Shown here: one piece after another, positions 46,170 to 54,930 of the stretch | Layout: every line of letters starts with the position of its first letter | Numbering within the stretch: position 1 is the stretch's first letter | The notes under the pieces: generated by a model | What the model saw: only the letters and a program-made list of their open reading frames with translations | Database searches by the model: none | Told to the model about the DNA's origin: nothing | Made by a program: the position numbers and the translations under genes | Assembly: GCF_044904665.1 (NCBI RefSeq) | Contig: NZ_JADIKM010000004.1 | Coordinates: 124,001 to 188,000 of the forward strand | DNA: 64,000 nt | From: Dyella_A ginsengisoli | GTDB taxonomy: Bacteria; Pseudomonadota; Gammaproteobacteria; Xanthomonadales; Rhodanobacteraceae | Direction: 5' to 3'

Positions 46170-47996
46170 TCAATGAGCCCAGCCAAGGCCATCGGGCGAG
46201 CCATCCGGATGCGCGAACCAGCGCACGCGATTGATGTCGTGCGGGCAGTCAATGCCCTGCACGTCGGTATCGATGGCACCGTCATGCGTGATCAACGCAT
46301 GTTCGTAGCAGCTGCCCAGGTTGTCGCCGAAGCGAACCTCGCGGAAGCTTTTCCAATGGGTGTCTGGCGCGCCAGTCAAGAAATTTCGCGCGCGGCTCCC
46401 GCCGAACACATCGTCCAGGTTGGTGATGTACCGCACGAGTCCTGCCCGATAGTGGTCGCCATCGAGAAAGCGTCCTTGATGCGCCCCCATGCTGGCCTTG
46501 GTTGGTACAAGGAACGCGCGGTCGCCCTGGGCTACCGCGCCTTCCACTCGGTAACTAAAGCGCAGGGGATAGGACACGCGTTCTTGATCGAGGCTGATGG
46601 TTTTCCCGCCCACGGTGCGGCGGCTGGTGCGATGGACCGTGCTGGACAGCCAGATGTTCTGTTCGTAGAGGCGAGGAACCGACGATTCGTCCGGGTCTGC
46701 CAGTCCACGCAACAGGAAGACCTGCGTGTTGGAGAACCTTTGGCTCTCGGCGACGCTCGAGTGGACTTGCCCGTGCGAGGTGTTGACGAAGCCTCGGATC
46801 TCGAAGTCGCGGTCCAGCCGGGTGGTCACCCGGCCTCGCAGCACGTCGCCCGACGCACTCAACGTGTTGTTCACGGTTGGCGTAGCGCTGCTGCCGGCCA
46901 AGGTGTTGAGGGTGACGCCGCCGACGACGAGCGCGCGGCCAGGGTCGAGATAGAGCAGCAGCTGGCCATCGGCAGTGGGGTAGAAGATCTGCAACCCCAG
47001 CTGGCGTATGGCCAGCGTGTGGGTACCGGCATCGTTGAGCACGCCGGCAAACGGTGTGAGATCGACTCGATACGGCACGAAGCTGAGCATCTGCGACGGC
47101 GTGGTCGGCTGATTGACGGTGTTGGGCAGGGAGGGATTGAAATCCGCGCTCAACAACGGGAACGCGGGGACGATCCCGGCCGGGGTGCCGTCGATGATCA
47201 CCTCGTGCTCCACATGGCTGACGCCGCTGCAGCCCTGTTCCCTGGCGAAGTTGCCCTGCCGCGGCAGGTCACCGGGTGCGAGCCGCGTGTGCAACGCACG
47301 AAAACGGTTGAACGATTGATCGGGCACGCAGGTAAACCACCACGGAACGGCGTTGAACACATCGAGATAGGCGCGCTCGATGTTGTGCGGCAGGTTCAGG
47401 GCGGTGGTGCCTGCATGGACCGCGAGGACAACATCGGGTGAGAGCGGCGCGGGCGTTTGCTCCGAGGCCCGGTAGAAAAGCAGTTTTGCGCTGCCGATGA
47501 ATCGTGTCTCGGGAGAGGGTGATTCGTCGGAAAAGTAGTAGAAGATTTGCCCGTCGTTCGGCTGTCCCAGCAGCGAGACATCGTCGGTCAGGTCGCGCTC
47601 GACGTGCCAGCTGGCCTCAGCGTCGTATTTTGGTGATATGCCACGAAACACGGGGATGCCTGCCAGGTCGACGACCAGGCTGTACGCCGGTGCATGCCGC
47701 GAGCCGGATATATCCAACTGCAGGATCACTTTTGCCCAAGGCTTCGGACAGTCCGGTGGGGGCATGTAGGTGAAATGGAGCGGGCCGGATTCGTCCGGAA
47801 ACGCCTGATCGTGGAAGAGCGTGACCGCGCACGGTGCTCCCAGGCCTCGCGGCACCGCTGGGTCGGCCGTGGTGATGACGGTTGCCGCTGGCGGCTCAGG
47901 TGAGGACGCTGGCGCCCGCGCGAGCGCGATTGCGGCAGGCAGACAAAACAGCAACGCCACAGCGAGTCCGCGACTCGCAGGTTGCGCAAGGTTCAT
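46170..47996 (-). CDS. Exported PNGase A-type peptide N-glycanase-like protein
   Basis: 608 residues from the ATG at 47996. A signal peptide ends near ALARAPA. The PNGase A-type N-terminal domain is visible: PLHFTYMPPPDCPKPWAKVI, then DLAGIPVFRG and WHVERDLTDDVSLL, ERAYLDVFNAVPWWFTCVPD, and IDGTPAGIVPAFPL. The family removes N-glycans from glycoproteins or glycopeptides; acid-active members are known from soil and plant bacteria. Two further beta-rich domains follow, ending GSPDGLGWAH. A paralogue is at 52459. Confidence 0.8.
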   Translation of the reverse strand: MNLAQPASRGLAVALLFCLPAAIALARAPASSPEPPAATVITTADPAVPRGLGAPCAVTLFHDQAFPDESGPLHFTYMPPPDCPKPWAKVILQLDISGSRHAPAYSLVVDLAGIPVFRGISPKYDAEASWHVERDLTDDVSLLGQPNDGQIFYYFSDESPSPETRFIGSAKLLFYRASEQTPAPLSPDVVLAVHAGTTALNLPHNIERAYLDVFNAVPWWFTCVPDQSFNRFRALHTRLAPGDLPRQGNFAREQGCSGVSHVEHEVIIDGTPAGIVPAFPLLSADFNPSLPNTVNQPTTPSQMLSFVPYRVDLTPFAGVLNDAGTHTLAIRQLGLQIFYPTADGQLLLYLDPGRALVVGGVTLNTLAGSSATPTVNNTLSASGDVLRGRVTTRLDRDFEIRGFVNTSHGQVHSSVAESQRFSNTQVFLLRGLADPDESSVPRLYEQNIWLSSTVHRTSRRTVGGKTISLDQERVSYPLRFSYRVEGAVAQGDRAFLVPTKASMGAHQGRFLDGDHYRAGLVRYITNLDDVFGGSRARNFLTGAPDTHWKSFREVRFGDNLGSCYEHALITHDGAIDTDVQGIDCPHDINRVRWFAHPDGSPDGLGWAH

Positions 47997-48089
47997 GGTG
48001 CTTCTCCCATGCACTGTCCCCCGTCCGGGAGGGGACCATGAACCTCTGTCTGTTATCGACTCGCGATGGAACGGGAAAAATTTTTCGGC

Positions 48090-48180
48090 GAGGTGCACTT
48101 TCTGGCCGCGCAAGTCTGCAGAAAGGGCTTCAGAGTGCTACTTGTTGAGGCGAGGGTGGTGAAAGGTCGGAGCTGTCCTG
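48090..48180. repeat. Family D repeat, two partial copies
   Basis: AGGTGCACTTTCTGGCCGCG and, about 40 bases on, AGAGTGCTACTTGTTGAGGC. A further D-like segment (GGGCACTGCCTTGAAGCGAG) occurs at 48280-48301. Confidence 0.5.
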
Positions 48181-48205
48181 TGCGTGCTCAGTCGAGCAAA
48201 GAGCA

Positions 48206-48257
48206 AACGAGGTCAGGTTCACTTATTCCTGGGTTGGAAGTGAACCCGACCTCGGTT
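48206..48257. repeat. Family A palindrome
   Basis: AACGAGGTCAGGTTCACTT, loop ATTCCTGGGTTGG, AAGTGAACCCGACCTCGGTT. The change G to A in the left arm is matched by C to T in the right arm, so pairing is preserved. Confidence 0.88.
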
Positions 48258-48358
48258 GGTTTAGCCAACGCAGGGGCGGGGGGCACTGCCTTGAAGCGAG
48301 CGCGGTGAACGATTGACACGACTGCCTGTTCCGCGGGGAGGCAGCGAACCGGTGGCAC

Positions 48359-49024
48359 TCAGCTCGCTTCTTCGCCCGCCGAGCGTGCGCGCGCCAGGCT
48401 CTCGACCCAGCCGCGGGTGGCGTGACAAGCGGCCATGGCACGTCGGTAGCCTTGGCGAGCGGTGCATCGCGCGATGTACGCGCGCTCGCTGTCGCCGAAT
48501 CGGAAGCCGCCGCGCTCGGCGTACTCCAGCGCGTAAACGACCGAGATGTCTGCGGCGGTGAAATGGTCGCCTGCCAGGTATTGCGAATGCGTGAGTTGCC
48601 GCGTCACGAGCCCCAGCCGAGTCTCGAAGATCTCGCGTGCAAAGCGGGCGCCCCAGTTGTTCCTCTCGTCCGGCGGTGCCAGGTTGGCGCTGCAGTTGAC
48701 CACGTACCACGCCATCGCGAGTCCGGCCTCGCCCAGGTGAAGGAATTGCTGGTAGCGGCCATAGGTCGGGTCGTGCGGGGGTGGTGCGAGGGGTGTCGGG
48801 CCGTGGCGCGCGAGGAGGAACTCGAGGATGGCGATGGACTCGACCATGGTGACTGCGCCGTCGACCAGTGCCGGAATGAATCCGGCCGGGTTGATCGACC
48901 CAAATTCCGGATCATGCTCCAGGCCCGACAGCAGGTCGACGTCGCGCAGGCGGTAGGGTAGGCCCATCTCCTCCAGCAACCAGATCACGCGAAAGCCTCG
49001 GCCTTCGCCATAGACGGTGATCAT
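48359..49024 (-). CDS. Glutathione S-transferase family protein
   Basis: 221 residues from the ATG at 49024. N-terminal thioredoxin-like domain (MITVYGEGRGFRVIWLLEEMGLPYRL; NPAGFIPALVDGAVTMVESIAI, with the Glu-Ser of the glutathione site) and C-terminal helical domain (HFTAADISVVYALEYAERGG). The same frame is open upstream to 49231, where MSRREFTGLAAALSLAAGIG encodes a Tat-type signal peptide with no mature domain of its own. Translation from there would give a Tat-targeted GST, which would be odd. Confidence 0.88.
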   Translation of the reverse strand: MITVYGEGRGFRVIWLLEEMGLPYRLRDVDLLSGLEHDPEFGSINPAGFIPALVDGAVTMVESIAILEFLLARHGPTPLAPPPHDPTYGRYQQFLHLGEAGLAMAWYVVNCSANLAPPDERNNWGARFAREIFETRLGLVTRQLTHSQYLAGDHFTAADISVVYALEYAERGGFRFGDSERAYIARCTARQGYRRAMAACHATRGWVESLARARSAGEEAS

Positions 49025-49257
49025 GCTCGACGTGTCCTCTTTGGCAGGGTTGCACGGGTCGACGTTCGAGCAGGCGCCTGTTCGACCCAACAGGGCAGAA
49101 GCTGGGTTGGATCTCACTTTCCTGCTGAGCGCGGTATCTGCGGTCGCCCCTGCCCCGGTTAGGTTCGCTGTTCCGATCCCTGCCGCCAAAGAAAGCGCCG
49201 CCGCGAGTCCTGTGAACTCGCGGCGGCTCATTACGACGTTTGCCCTCCGAACTTGCG

Positions 49258-50190
49258 TCAGTAATCCCACTGCACCGGCACGAAGCGGAAACTCTCGCCG
49301 TTCTTTGCCACGTGACCGATGGACGGGAATGCGATGTGCGCCGCGGCCAGCAGGGAGCCGGCTTCAGCGGCTTCGTTGAGCAGCGCGATGCGCGCGGCCA
49401 TGGCCACTTCGGGCTCGTGCTCGAAGCCGTTCTGCCAATCGGGATGGTCGAAGCCCACTTCGAAGATCATGTCGCCGACGAATGTCAGCTTGTCGCCCTT
49501 TGAAGCAACGTCCACGACGCAATGCCCCGGCGTGTGGCCACCGGTCACGCGTGCGGTGACGCCAGCTGCAACTTCCACGGTCTGGTCGAACTGCACGATG
49601 TTTCCGCGGTAGAGCTCCATGAACCTTGCTGCCGCCTTGCGCAGCGCGGGCGGCACCGCTTCGGGCATCACCGTCCTGCTGAAATCAGGATGCTTCCAGA
49701 ACTCCACTTCCGCCGCCGCCACGTGGATGCGCACGTCCGGGCGCAGCTTGGCCTTGACGCCATCCACGTTGAGCCCACCCACATGATCCATGTGCATGTG
49801 CGTGATCACGATATCGGTGATGGCGGCGAGGTCGATGCCAGCCGTTTCCAGCCGCAACACCGAGCGACCGGCGCGCGAGAAGTACTCGAAACCATCGCCC
49901 ACGCCCGAGTCGATCAGTACCAGGCGGTCGCCGCTGCGCACCAGCGCGATATTCAACGCCCAATCGAACATGTCACGTTGGAGGAAACGATGGTCGAACC
50001 ATTCGTTGCGGTCGGCGTCGCTTACGTTGGTGGACAGCGTCGAGGTGGGTAGCGGCAGAATGCCATCGCTGATCAGCACGACATCGAGGTCGCCAATGCG
50101 CACCGCGTAGCGGGAGGACACGAGTTCGCCAGAATCATCCTTGCCAAGGTTGGCGGTAACCGGCTGAGTATTGCGGAGTGTTGCGCTCAT
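49258..50190 (-). CDS. MBL-fold metallo-hydrolase
   Basis: 310 residues from the ATG at 50190. The zinc motif THMHMDH is near residue 130, with further ligands in TGGHTPGHCVVD and VGDMIFEV. It resembles lactonase or glyoxalase II-like hydrolases of this superfamily; the substrate is unknown. No signal peptide is seen at its own N-terminus. The gene is followed after 27 bases by the Tat-signal codons that lead into the GST frame. Confidence 0.88.
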   Translation of the reverse strand: MSATLRNTQPVTANLGKDDSGELVSSRYAVRIGDLDVVLISDGILPLPTSTLSTNVSDADRNEWFDHRFLQRDMFDWALNIALVRSGDRLVLIDSGVGDGFEYFSRAGRSVLRLETAGIDLAAITDIVITHMHMDHVGGLNVDGVKAKLRPDVRIHVAAAEVEFWKHPDFSRTVMPEAVPPALRKAAARFMELYRGNIVQFDQTVEVAAGVTARVTGGHTPGHCVVDVASKGDKLTFVGDMIFEVGFDHPDWQNGFEHEPEVAMAARIALLNEAAEAGSLLAAAHIAFPSIGHVAKNGESFRFVPVQWDY

Positions 50191-50892
50191 TTTTTGGAGT
50201 CCTGTGAATTGCGTGGGGGAGCCGCATGGAGGGGCGCGGTGCGCGAGCACGACCGCGAATGCCTCGCGTTTTTGTGGCGCTCGCGCTTTCGACTGAGCGT
50301 GATTGAGTCTAGTCAGGGGAGCGCACGGCAGAAGTACCGTGAAGGCGCTCAGCATGTTGCCCTTGCGGCAACAATCGACGACGGCCTGAAGCTAGCCGGG
50401 TCGGATTCATTTGATTCTTCGGGTGGAGGTGAACCTGGCGCCCGTTCGGCGCGGCGCTGCTGCGCCCTCGGTCAAGGTCCGAGCCCCATCACCCGAGTCC
50501 CACAAGCCACGCCCAAGGCCGGAAATCTGCCCGTCGAGCTCTCAGCGCTACCGCCGAGCTGCCAACTCAGCGCCCCGAGCTCCATCCACCGAACTCAGCA
50601 CGCCCTCGTTTTTTTCTAGCTCGGCGATGGAGCCGAGAGGGCGTGCGCAGTACTTTCTCCATCGATCTGCTCTGGCTTCGGCTTCTCTCCGGCCTGATCA
50701 GATCGGCCGCCGCGGTCCGCACTACTTCAGGGGGAGCCACGGATCGAGCCATGGCAGACATCGTCGGTGAGAAAAAAGCAGCGATGAGGGTGCTCTTTTG
50801 CGTCGCCTCGGATGCGTTGGGGCTCTGGACAACGCAGGCGGGCGAGCAAAGTCGACGCTGATCCCCACTATTTCTTCATAAGGAGAGTGAGC
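50191..50892. other. Intergenic region with one degenerate family A copy
   Basis: At 50396-50446: CCGGGTCGGATTCATTTGAT ... GGTGAACCTGGCGCCCGTTC, a decayed palindrome. The rest (about 650 bases) shows no gene with convincing signals; frames such as 50761-50567 on the minus strand are not supported. Confidence 0.45.
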
Positions 50893-51534
50893 ATGTCGTT
50901 TCAGTCAATGGCAGAGGCGGGCACGGGCTTCTTCCATCCGTGGAGCCAGGACACGTATCTGAATACACAGGGCATGGAGGACAGCTCTGGAATCTGCTAT
51001 GCGGTTTGCGCCATGTGGATTGAGCAGAGGTATCTGGCGGCCAGGAGCGGTGAATCTTCCCGTGACGCTTTCAAGAGACTGTTCGCGAGCACATCTGGCA
51101 AAAGGATTGCCACCGATTTGCAGGAGGAGCATCACGAAGCGCTTGCGCAGAACGCGGGAGCTGAGCCGAAGAAAATTGTTGCCGCCAAGATGACCCCGGC
51201 CTTCCGTTATCTCGGCAACTCGGGTCTCGTGCACAAGGGGGCGACGGTGACGGACGATCTGCGGGTCATGTCCGATTTCATTGAATCGTCCCCCGGCTTT
51301 TATTTCATCGGTGCGCATGGACCGCACGGGGGACATGCCTTCGCGGTTCATCATCGCGCAGCACCGATACGGTCCATGACGCTTTTCGATCCCAATCACG
51401 GCGAGGTGGCGTGGACCTCGGAGCTCTACTACAAGCAAGAGTTCTGCGCTTTTTTCTCGCTTGTCCGATCGCTTATCTACAAGGGCGATCTGGATGGATT
51501 GATGGTCGTGTTCAGGGTCGGCGCCAGCGGTTGA
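50893..51534 (+). CDS. C58 (YopT-like) cysteine-protease candidate
   Basis: 213 residues, start preceded by AAGGAGAG. The triad layout of C58 peptidases is visible: Cys in SGICYAVCAMWIEQRY, His in HGGHAFAVHHRA and Asp in LFDPNHGEVAW, in this order and at plausible spacing (about residues 38, 151, 171). YopT and AvrPphB of this family are effectors that cleave host or target-cell proteins. There is no signal peptide, so delivery by a secretion system would be expected. Moderate GC and unknown neighbours suggest accessory DNA. Activity is inferred from motifs. Confidence 0.6.
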   Translation: MSFQSMAEAGTGFFHPWSQDTYLNTQGMEDSSGICYAVCAMWIEQRYLAARSGESSRDAFKRLFASTSGKRIATDLQEEHHEALAQNAGAEPKKIVAAKMTPAFRYLGNSGLVHKGATVTDDLRVMSDFIESSPGFYFIGAHGPHGGHAFAVHHRAAPIRSMTLFDPNHGEVAWTSELYYKQEFCAFFSLVRSLIYKGDLDGLMVVFRVGASG

Positions 51535-51664
51535 CGCGCCACAAGGGGACCGGGAGTAGGGGGACACTTTCGGAGTTGGTTGGAGCCTTGCGCGGGATCC
51601 ACGCCGAAATCAACAATCAGAACATCCCGAAACGACGCCGCTGGCATTTATCCATGGAGAGGTG

Positions 51665-52270
51665 ATGGCTTCAATGAAAAGGATGGCGCTTATCCCGATG
51701 CTTTTTCTTGTGCTCGGCCCTGCCGCAGCACAACACGCCACTGTCTGGTACAACGACCGCGCGCTACGCCAACAGCTGGATACCTCCGTTACATCCTTCT
51801 TTGGAAGCGAGAAGGGGCAATTTGTCGTGCTGAGAGGCCATCATGTCCCGGGTGTCGACCGGGGGCTCCTGGCCACGCAGTTCCTTGGCGTCTTCGACGG
51901 CGTTCCGCAGGATCGCGAGGCCACTGGGCACGGCTACACGCTGTATGGCGGGTGTCAGCCGCACAATTGTGCGGTCACCGCCGCCGTGCTGACCACGCCG
52001 AACGGCACGGTGATCGACGCAGCGGCGTTGATCCACTGGCGATGCGGAAGACCGGATTTGCCGATGGATAGCCCTCAAGCAGCGAAGGGCGAGCCGTTCC
52101 GGGTAGGGGGCTGCGATGACCTTCAACATCCGACCGTCACGATGTTCTTTGCTCGCAGGGCCGCGGTAGATGAGCAAAAGGTCCAGGACCTGAAGGACTG
52201 GGCCGCGAAGCGGCTGTCTGATATCGGGGGCTACCGCAAAACCCGGTACGTGACCGTGGCTTTCAAGTGA
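51665..52270 (+). CDS. Exported Ivy-like protein (lysozyme-inhibitor-type loop)
   Basis: 201 residues from the ATG at 51665. A signal peptide ends near GPAAAQHA. YGGCQPHNCAVTAAVLTTPN contains a CxPHxC loop like the one Ivy inserts into the lysozyme active site, but the protein is longer than Ivy and has two extra cysteines (HWRCGRP; VGGCDD). Likely periplasmic. It follows the C58-like gene on the same strand after 130 bases and could be its partner, though Ivy-type proteins inhibit lysozymes rather than proteases. Confidence 0.6.
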   Translation: MASMKRMALIPMLFLVLGPAAAQHATVWYNDRALRQQLDTSVTSFFGSEKGQFVVLRGHHVPGVDRGLLATQFLGVFDGVPQDREATGHGYTLYGGCQPHNCAVTAAVLTTPNGTVIDAAALIHWRCGRPDLPMDSPQAAKGEPFRVGGCDDLQHPTVTMFFARRAAVDEQKVQDLKDWAAKRLSDIGGYRKTRYVTVAFK

Positions 52271-52458
52271 GTCAGGGTGAGCTGCGCTTGTTTCGCCTTC
52301 GGAGCGTATCTGCACCAGTTCAGTCGTTCCCACGTCCAGCATGGCCACAGGGAGTTCGCGCCGTGATGATCCAGCGCACATGGATAGCCCACCCGTCGAA
52401 AAGGCATGTCGGGCACAAGTTCACAGTTGCTCGTATCGGTGCCCCGCTCGCCGCCGAC

Positions 52459-54291
52459 TTAGTGCCACCAACCCAGGCTGTCCGGTGAACCGTCGGGGTG
52501 GGCAAACCAGCGCACGGAGTTGCGTTCGTCCGGGCAGCCGATACCTTGTGACGTCGCCCAAACCGCTCCGTTCAAGGCGCCAACCGCAGCGGTGTAGCAG
52601 CTGCCGAAGTTGTCGGTGAAACGGTGCACCGCGACGCTGCGCCAGTTGCTGTCGCGCGACGGACCCCGCAACAACGCGCCCCAACTGTCATAGGCGTGCG
52701 TGCGGGTGCCGGCAAAGTAGTCGACCATGCGGGTGGTGTAATGACGGCGCCCGGGCCGGTAGTGATCTGCACTCTCCACGCGGCCTTGCGTGGCGGTCAC
52801 GGTGCCATTGCGCAGCGCGATGTACCAGCCGTCGGCTTCTCTTGCGTTGGTGGCCATGTGATAGCGGTACGTGAGGGGATAGCTCACGTGCTCCACGTCT
52901 GCGCCGAGTAGGGTGCCGCCGATGGCCCAACGGCTGGCGCGGGTCGTGGTGCTGCGCAGTGACAAGGTCTGCTGATAGAGCTTGTCCACCGCCGTCGGGC
53001 CCGGCTCGATCGGGCCACGAATATCGAAGGATTGCACGTTCTCGAACGCGCTCGACTGCCTGACCGCTGAGTCGACACGGCCCAACGAGCTGTTCACGAA
53101 TCCACGGATTTCGAATTGTCGCGATTGCCGCGTGGTGATCTTGCCGCACAGCGCCTGGTCGCGATCGGTGAAGGCGCTGGCGAACGTGGGTGCCGCCTGT
53201 GCGCCGGCCAGCGTGTTGAAGGTGACGCCGCCGCTCACCGTGGAGCGCTTGCGGTCCAGATACACCAGCAGTACGCCGGGAACCGAGACCAGGTGCGGGC
53301 CGGCGGCATCGAGCTGGCCCGCAAAGGGCGAGAGGTCGACCCGATACGGCACGATGTTGAGCATCTGCGGCGTGGGCGTGGGCATATTCAGCGCGTTGTG
53401 AAAATAGTTGATGCTGGGGTCAGCCGGCAGCAGGGGAAACACGGGCGCGATCCCGGCAGGCGTACCGTCCACATCCACCGCGATCTCGCGGAAGCTGCCG
53501 CCGGGGCACTCTTGCTCGTGCGGAAAGATGGAGTTCTTCAGCCGGTTGCCGGGGGCGAATACGTCGAACAGGGCAGGGTGGCGGGCCACGTCCGCATCCG
53601 GCACGCAGAAGTACCACCACGATTGCGCGTTATCCACGTCCAAATAGGCGCGCACGATGTTGTGGGGAAGTGCCAGCGGCGTAGCGCCGTCCAGCGCGAA
53701 TACTGCATCGGGAACGTCCTGCGTGGGCGCTCCGGCGGTCTGCGGGTAGAACAGCAGTCGCGCGGTGCCAGTGAAGGCCGACGTGAAGCCATCGGGGTCG
53801 CGGGTGTCTTCGGCGACGGTTGTCCAATACGAGCCGATATGCGGCGCGGTGAGCAGTGCACTGTAGTCGGTGAGATCTCGCTCGGCGTGCCAGCGGGTGG
53901 GAGCGTCATAGCGTGGCGCTGCCTGATGGAACAGGGGAACCCCTTCGAGCGAGATGCCAATGTCGTCCACCACCGTGTGGCGGGAGCTGGTGATTTCCAC
54001 CTGCAGCACGACCTTGCTCCACGGTGGCTTGCATGCAGGCGGCGGCATGTAGGTGAAATGGTTGTCGGTCTGGTATTCGTCCTCGCCGGAGAACGGTTGG
54101 TTGTCTATCAGCTGCACGATGCAGGGGGTGCCGGTCGGGTGCGGCACGCGAGGATCAACGGTCACAATCTGCACGGGAGCACTGGCCGCCGCGGTTGTAA
54201 GCACGGTGGCCCCCGCGTGGGCGGTTCCGACGACTGTGAGGGCCAGTGCAACGGCTACCCGAGTGGGGATTTGGAGCTTCCAGATGCGCAT
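52459..54291 (-). CDS. Exported PNGase A-type peptide N-glycanase-like protein (second paralogue)
   Basis: 610 residues with a signal peptide ending near TAHAGA. It parallels the protein at 46170 along its length: NHFTYMPPPACKPPWSKVVL, WHAERDLTDYSALL, RAYLDVDNAQSWWYFCVPDA, VDGTPAGIAPVFPLL, FEIRGFVNSSLGRVDS and GSPDSLGWWH. Divergence is substantial, so the duplication is old or one copy was acquired. Both should be secreted and act on N-glycans; the two lie about 4.5 kb apart with unrelated genes between. Confidence 0.8.
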   Translation of the reverse strand: MRIWKLQIPTRVAVALALTVVGTAHAGATVLTTAAASAPVQIVTVDPRVPHPTGTPCIVQLIDNQPFSGEDEYQTDNHFTYMPPPACKPPWSKVVLQVEITSSRHTVVDDIGISLEGVPLFHQAAPRYDAPTRWHAERDLTDYSALLTAPHIGSYWTTVAEDTRDPDGFTSAFTGTARLLFYPQTAGAPTQDVPDAVFALDGATPLALPHNIVRAYLDVDNAQSWWYFCVPDADVARHPALFDVFAPGNRLKNSIFPHEQECPGGSFREIAVDVDGTPAGIAPVFPLLPADPSINYFHNALNMPTPTPQMLNIVPYRVDLSPFAGQLDAAGPHLVSVPGVLLVYLDRKRSTVSGGVTFNTLAGAQAAPTFASAFTDRDQALCGKITTRQSRQFEIRGFVNSSLGRVDSAVRQSSAFENVQSFDIRGPIEPGPTAVDKLYQQTLSLRSTTTRASRWAIGGTLLGADVEHVSYPLTYRYHMATNAREADGWYIALRNGTVTATQGRVESADHYRPGRRHYTTRMVDYFAGTRTHAYDSWGALLRGPSRDSNWRSVAVHRFTDNFGSCYTAAVGALNGAVWATSQGIGCPDERNSVRWFAHPDGSPDSLGWWH

Positions 54292-54459
54292 GATCTTCTC
54301 CTCCTTGTGCTGTCTCAGAGGTTTGTATGCGGGAGGGGACTTCTACGCAGTCCAGCGCGTCAGCGATTGATCACGATCAACAAGCCGTGCCCGGTTTAGT
54401 CACCAAGGTTTATCCGGTGGGCGCGGAGCGACAGACGAGTCAGATGCCGGCCAAGCAAA

Positions 54460-54838
54460 ACGGGGGCAGGTTCACCTTTCCGGCCTGCTGAGGATCTTGC
54501 GGGGCCGTCTGATCTTGAACGGCCCGGCCGGTCGGGCGAGCTGGGCTTCAATGGCGGCGCGGATGCGATCGGATCCGAATGCATGCTGGCTTTGAAGGTG
54601 TAAGCGGATCGCCTCGATGTCCTGATCGGAGGCCGTGCCTGACCAGCGGGTGGAAGTGGTTGTCCATCAGCGCGCCGGCATGGAGTGCGAAGCGGGTGTC
54701 GAGCAGTGCCTCGCCGAGTAAGTGCAGGTAACGGTGCCGGCCCGCTTCGTCGAGAAAGCAGGGCCCGCGGTTGTTGCCGCGCTGGATGAGTGCTGGGGAA
54801 TGCCTGGAAGGTCGAGCACGAAAGGCAACAGAGCCGCT
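54460..54838 (-). pseudogene. RAYT1 with internal deletion and frameshift
   Basis: The N-terminal part (LDLPGIPQH, one-base break, IQRGNNRGPCFLDEAGRHRY, LHAGALMDNHFHPLV, with the His-x-His pair) is joined to the C-terminal tail (IEAIRLHLQSQHAFGSD, IEAQLARPAGPFKIRRPRK). The middle with RYIELNPVRA is missing. The 3' end flows into a family A/B half (GGGGGCAGGTTCACCTTTCC). Confidence 0.82.
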
Positions 54839-54930
54839 GTCGCGGAGCCGGCCGCCTGACTGGCTCAGGGGGTGCGCACAGTAACCTGCGCAAGACTGAA
54901 CTTGATCCCGCTGTTGTGCACGGATCCTCC

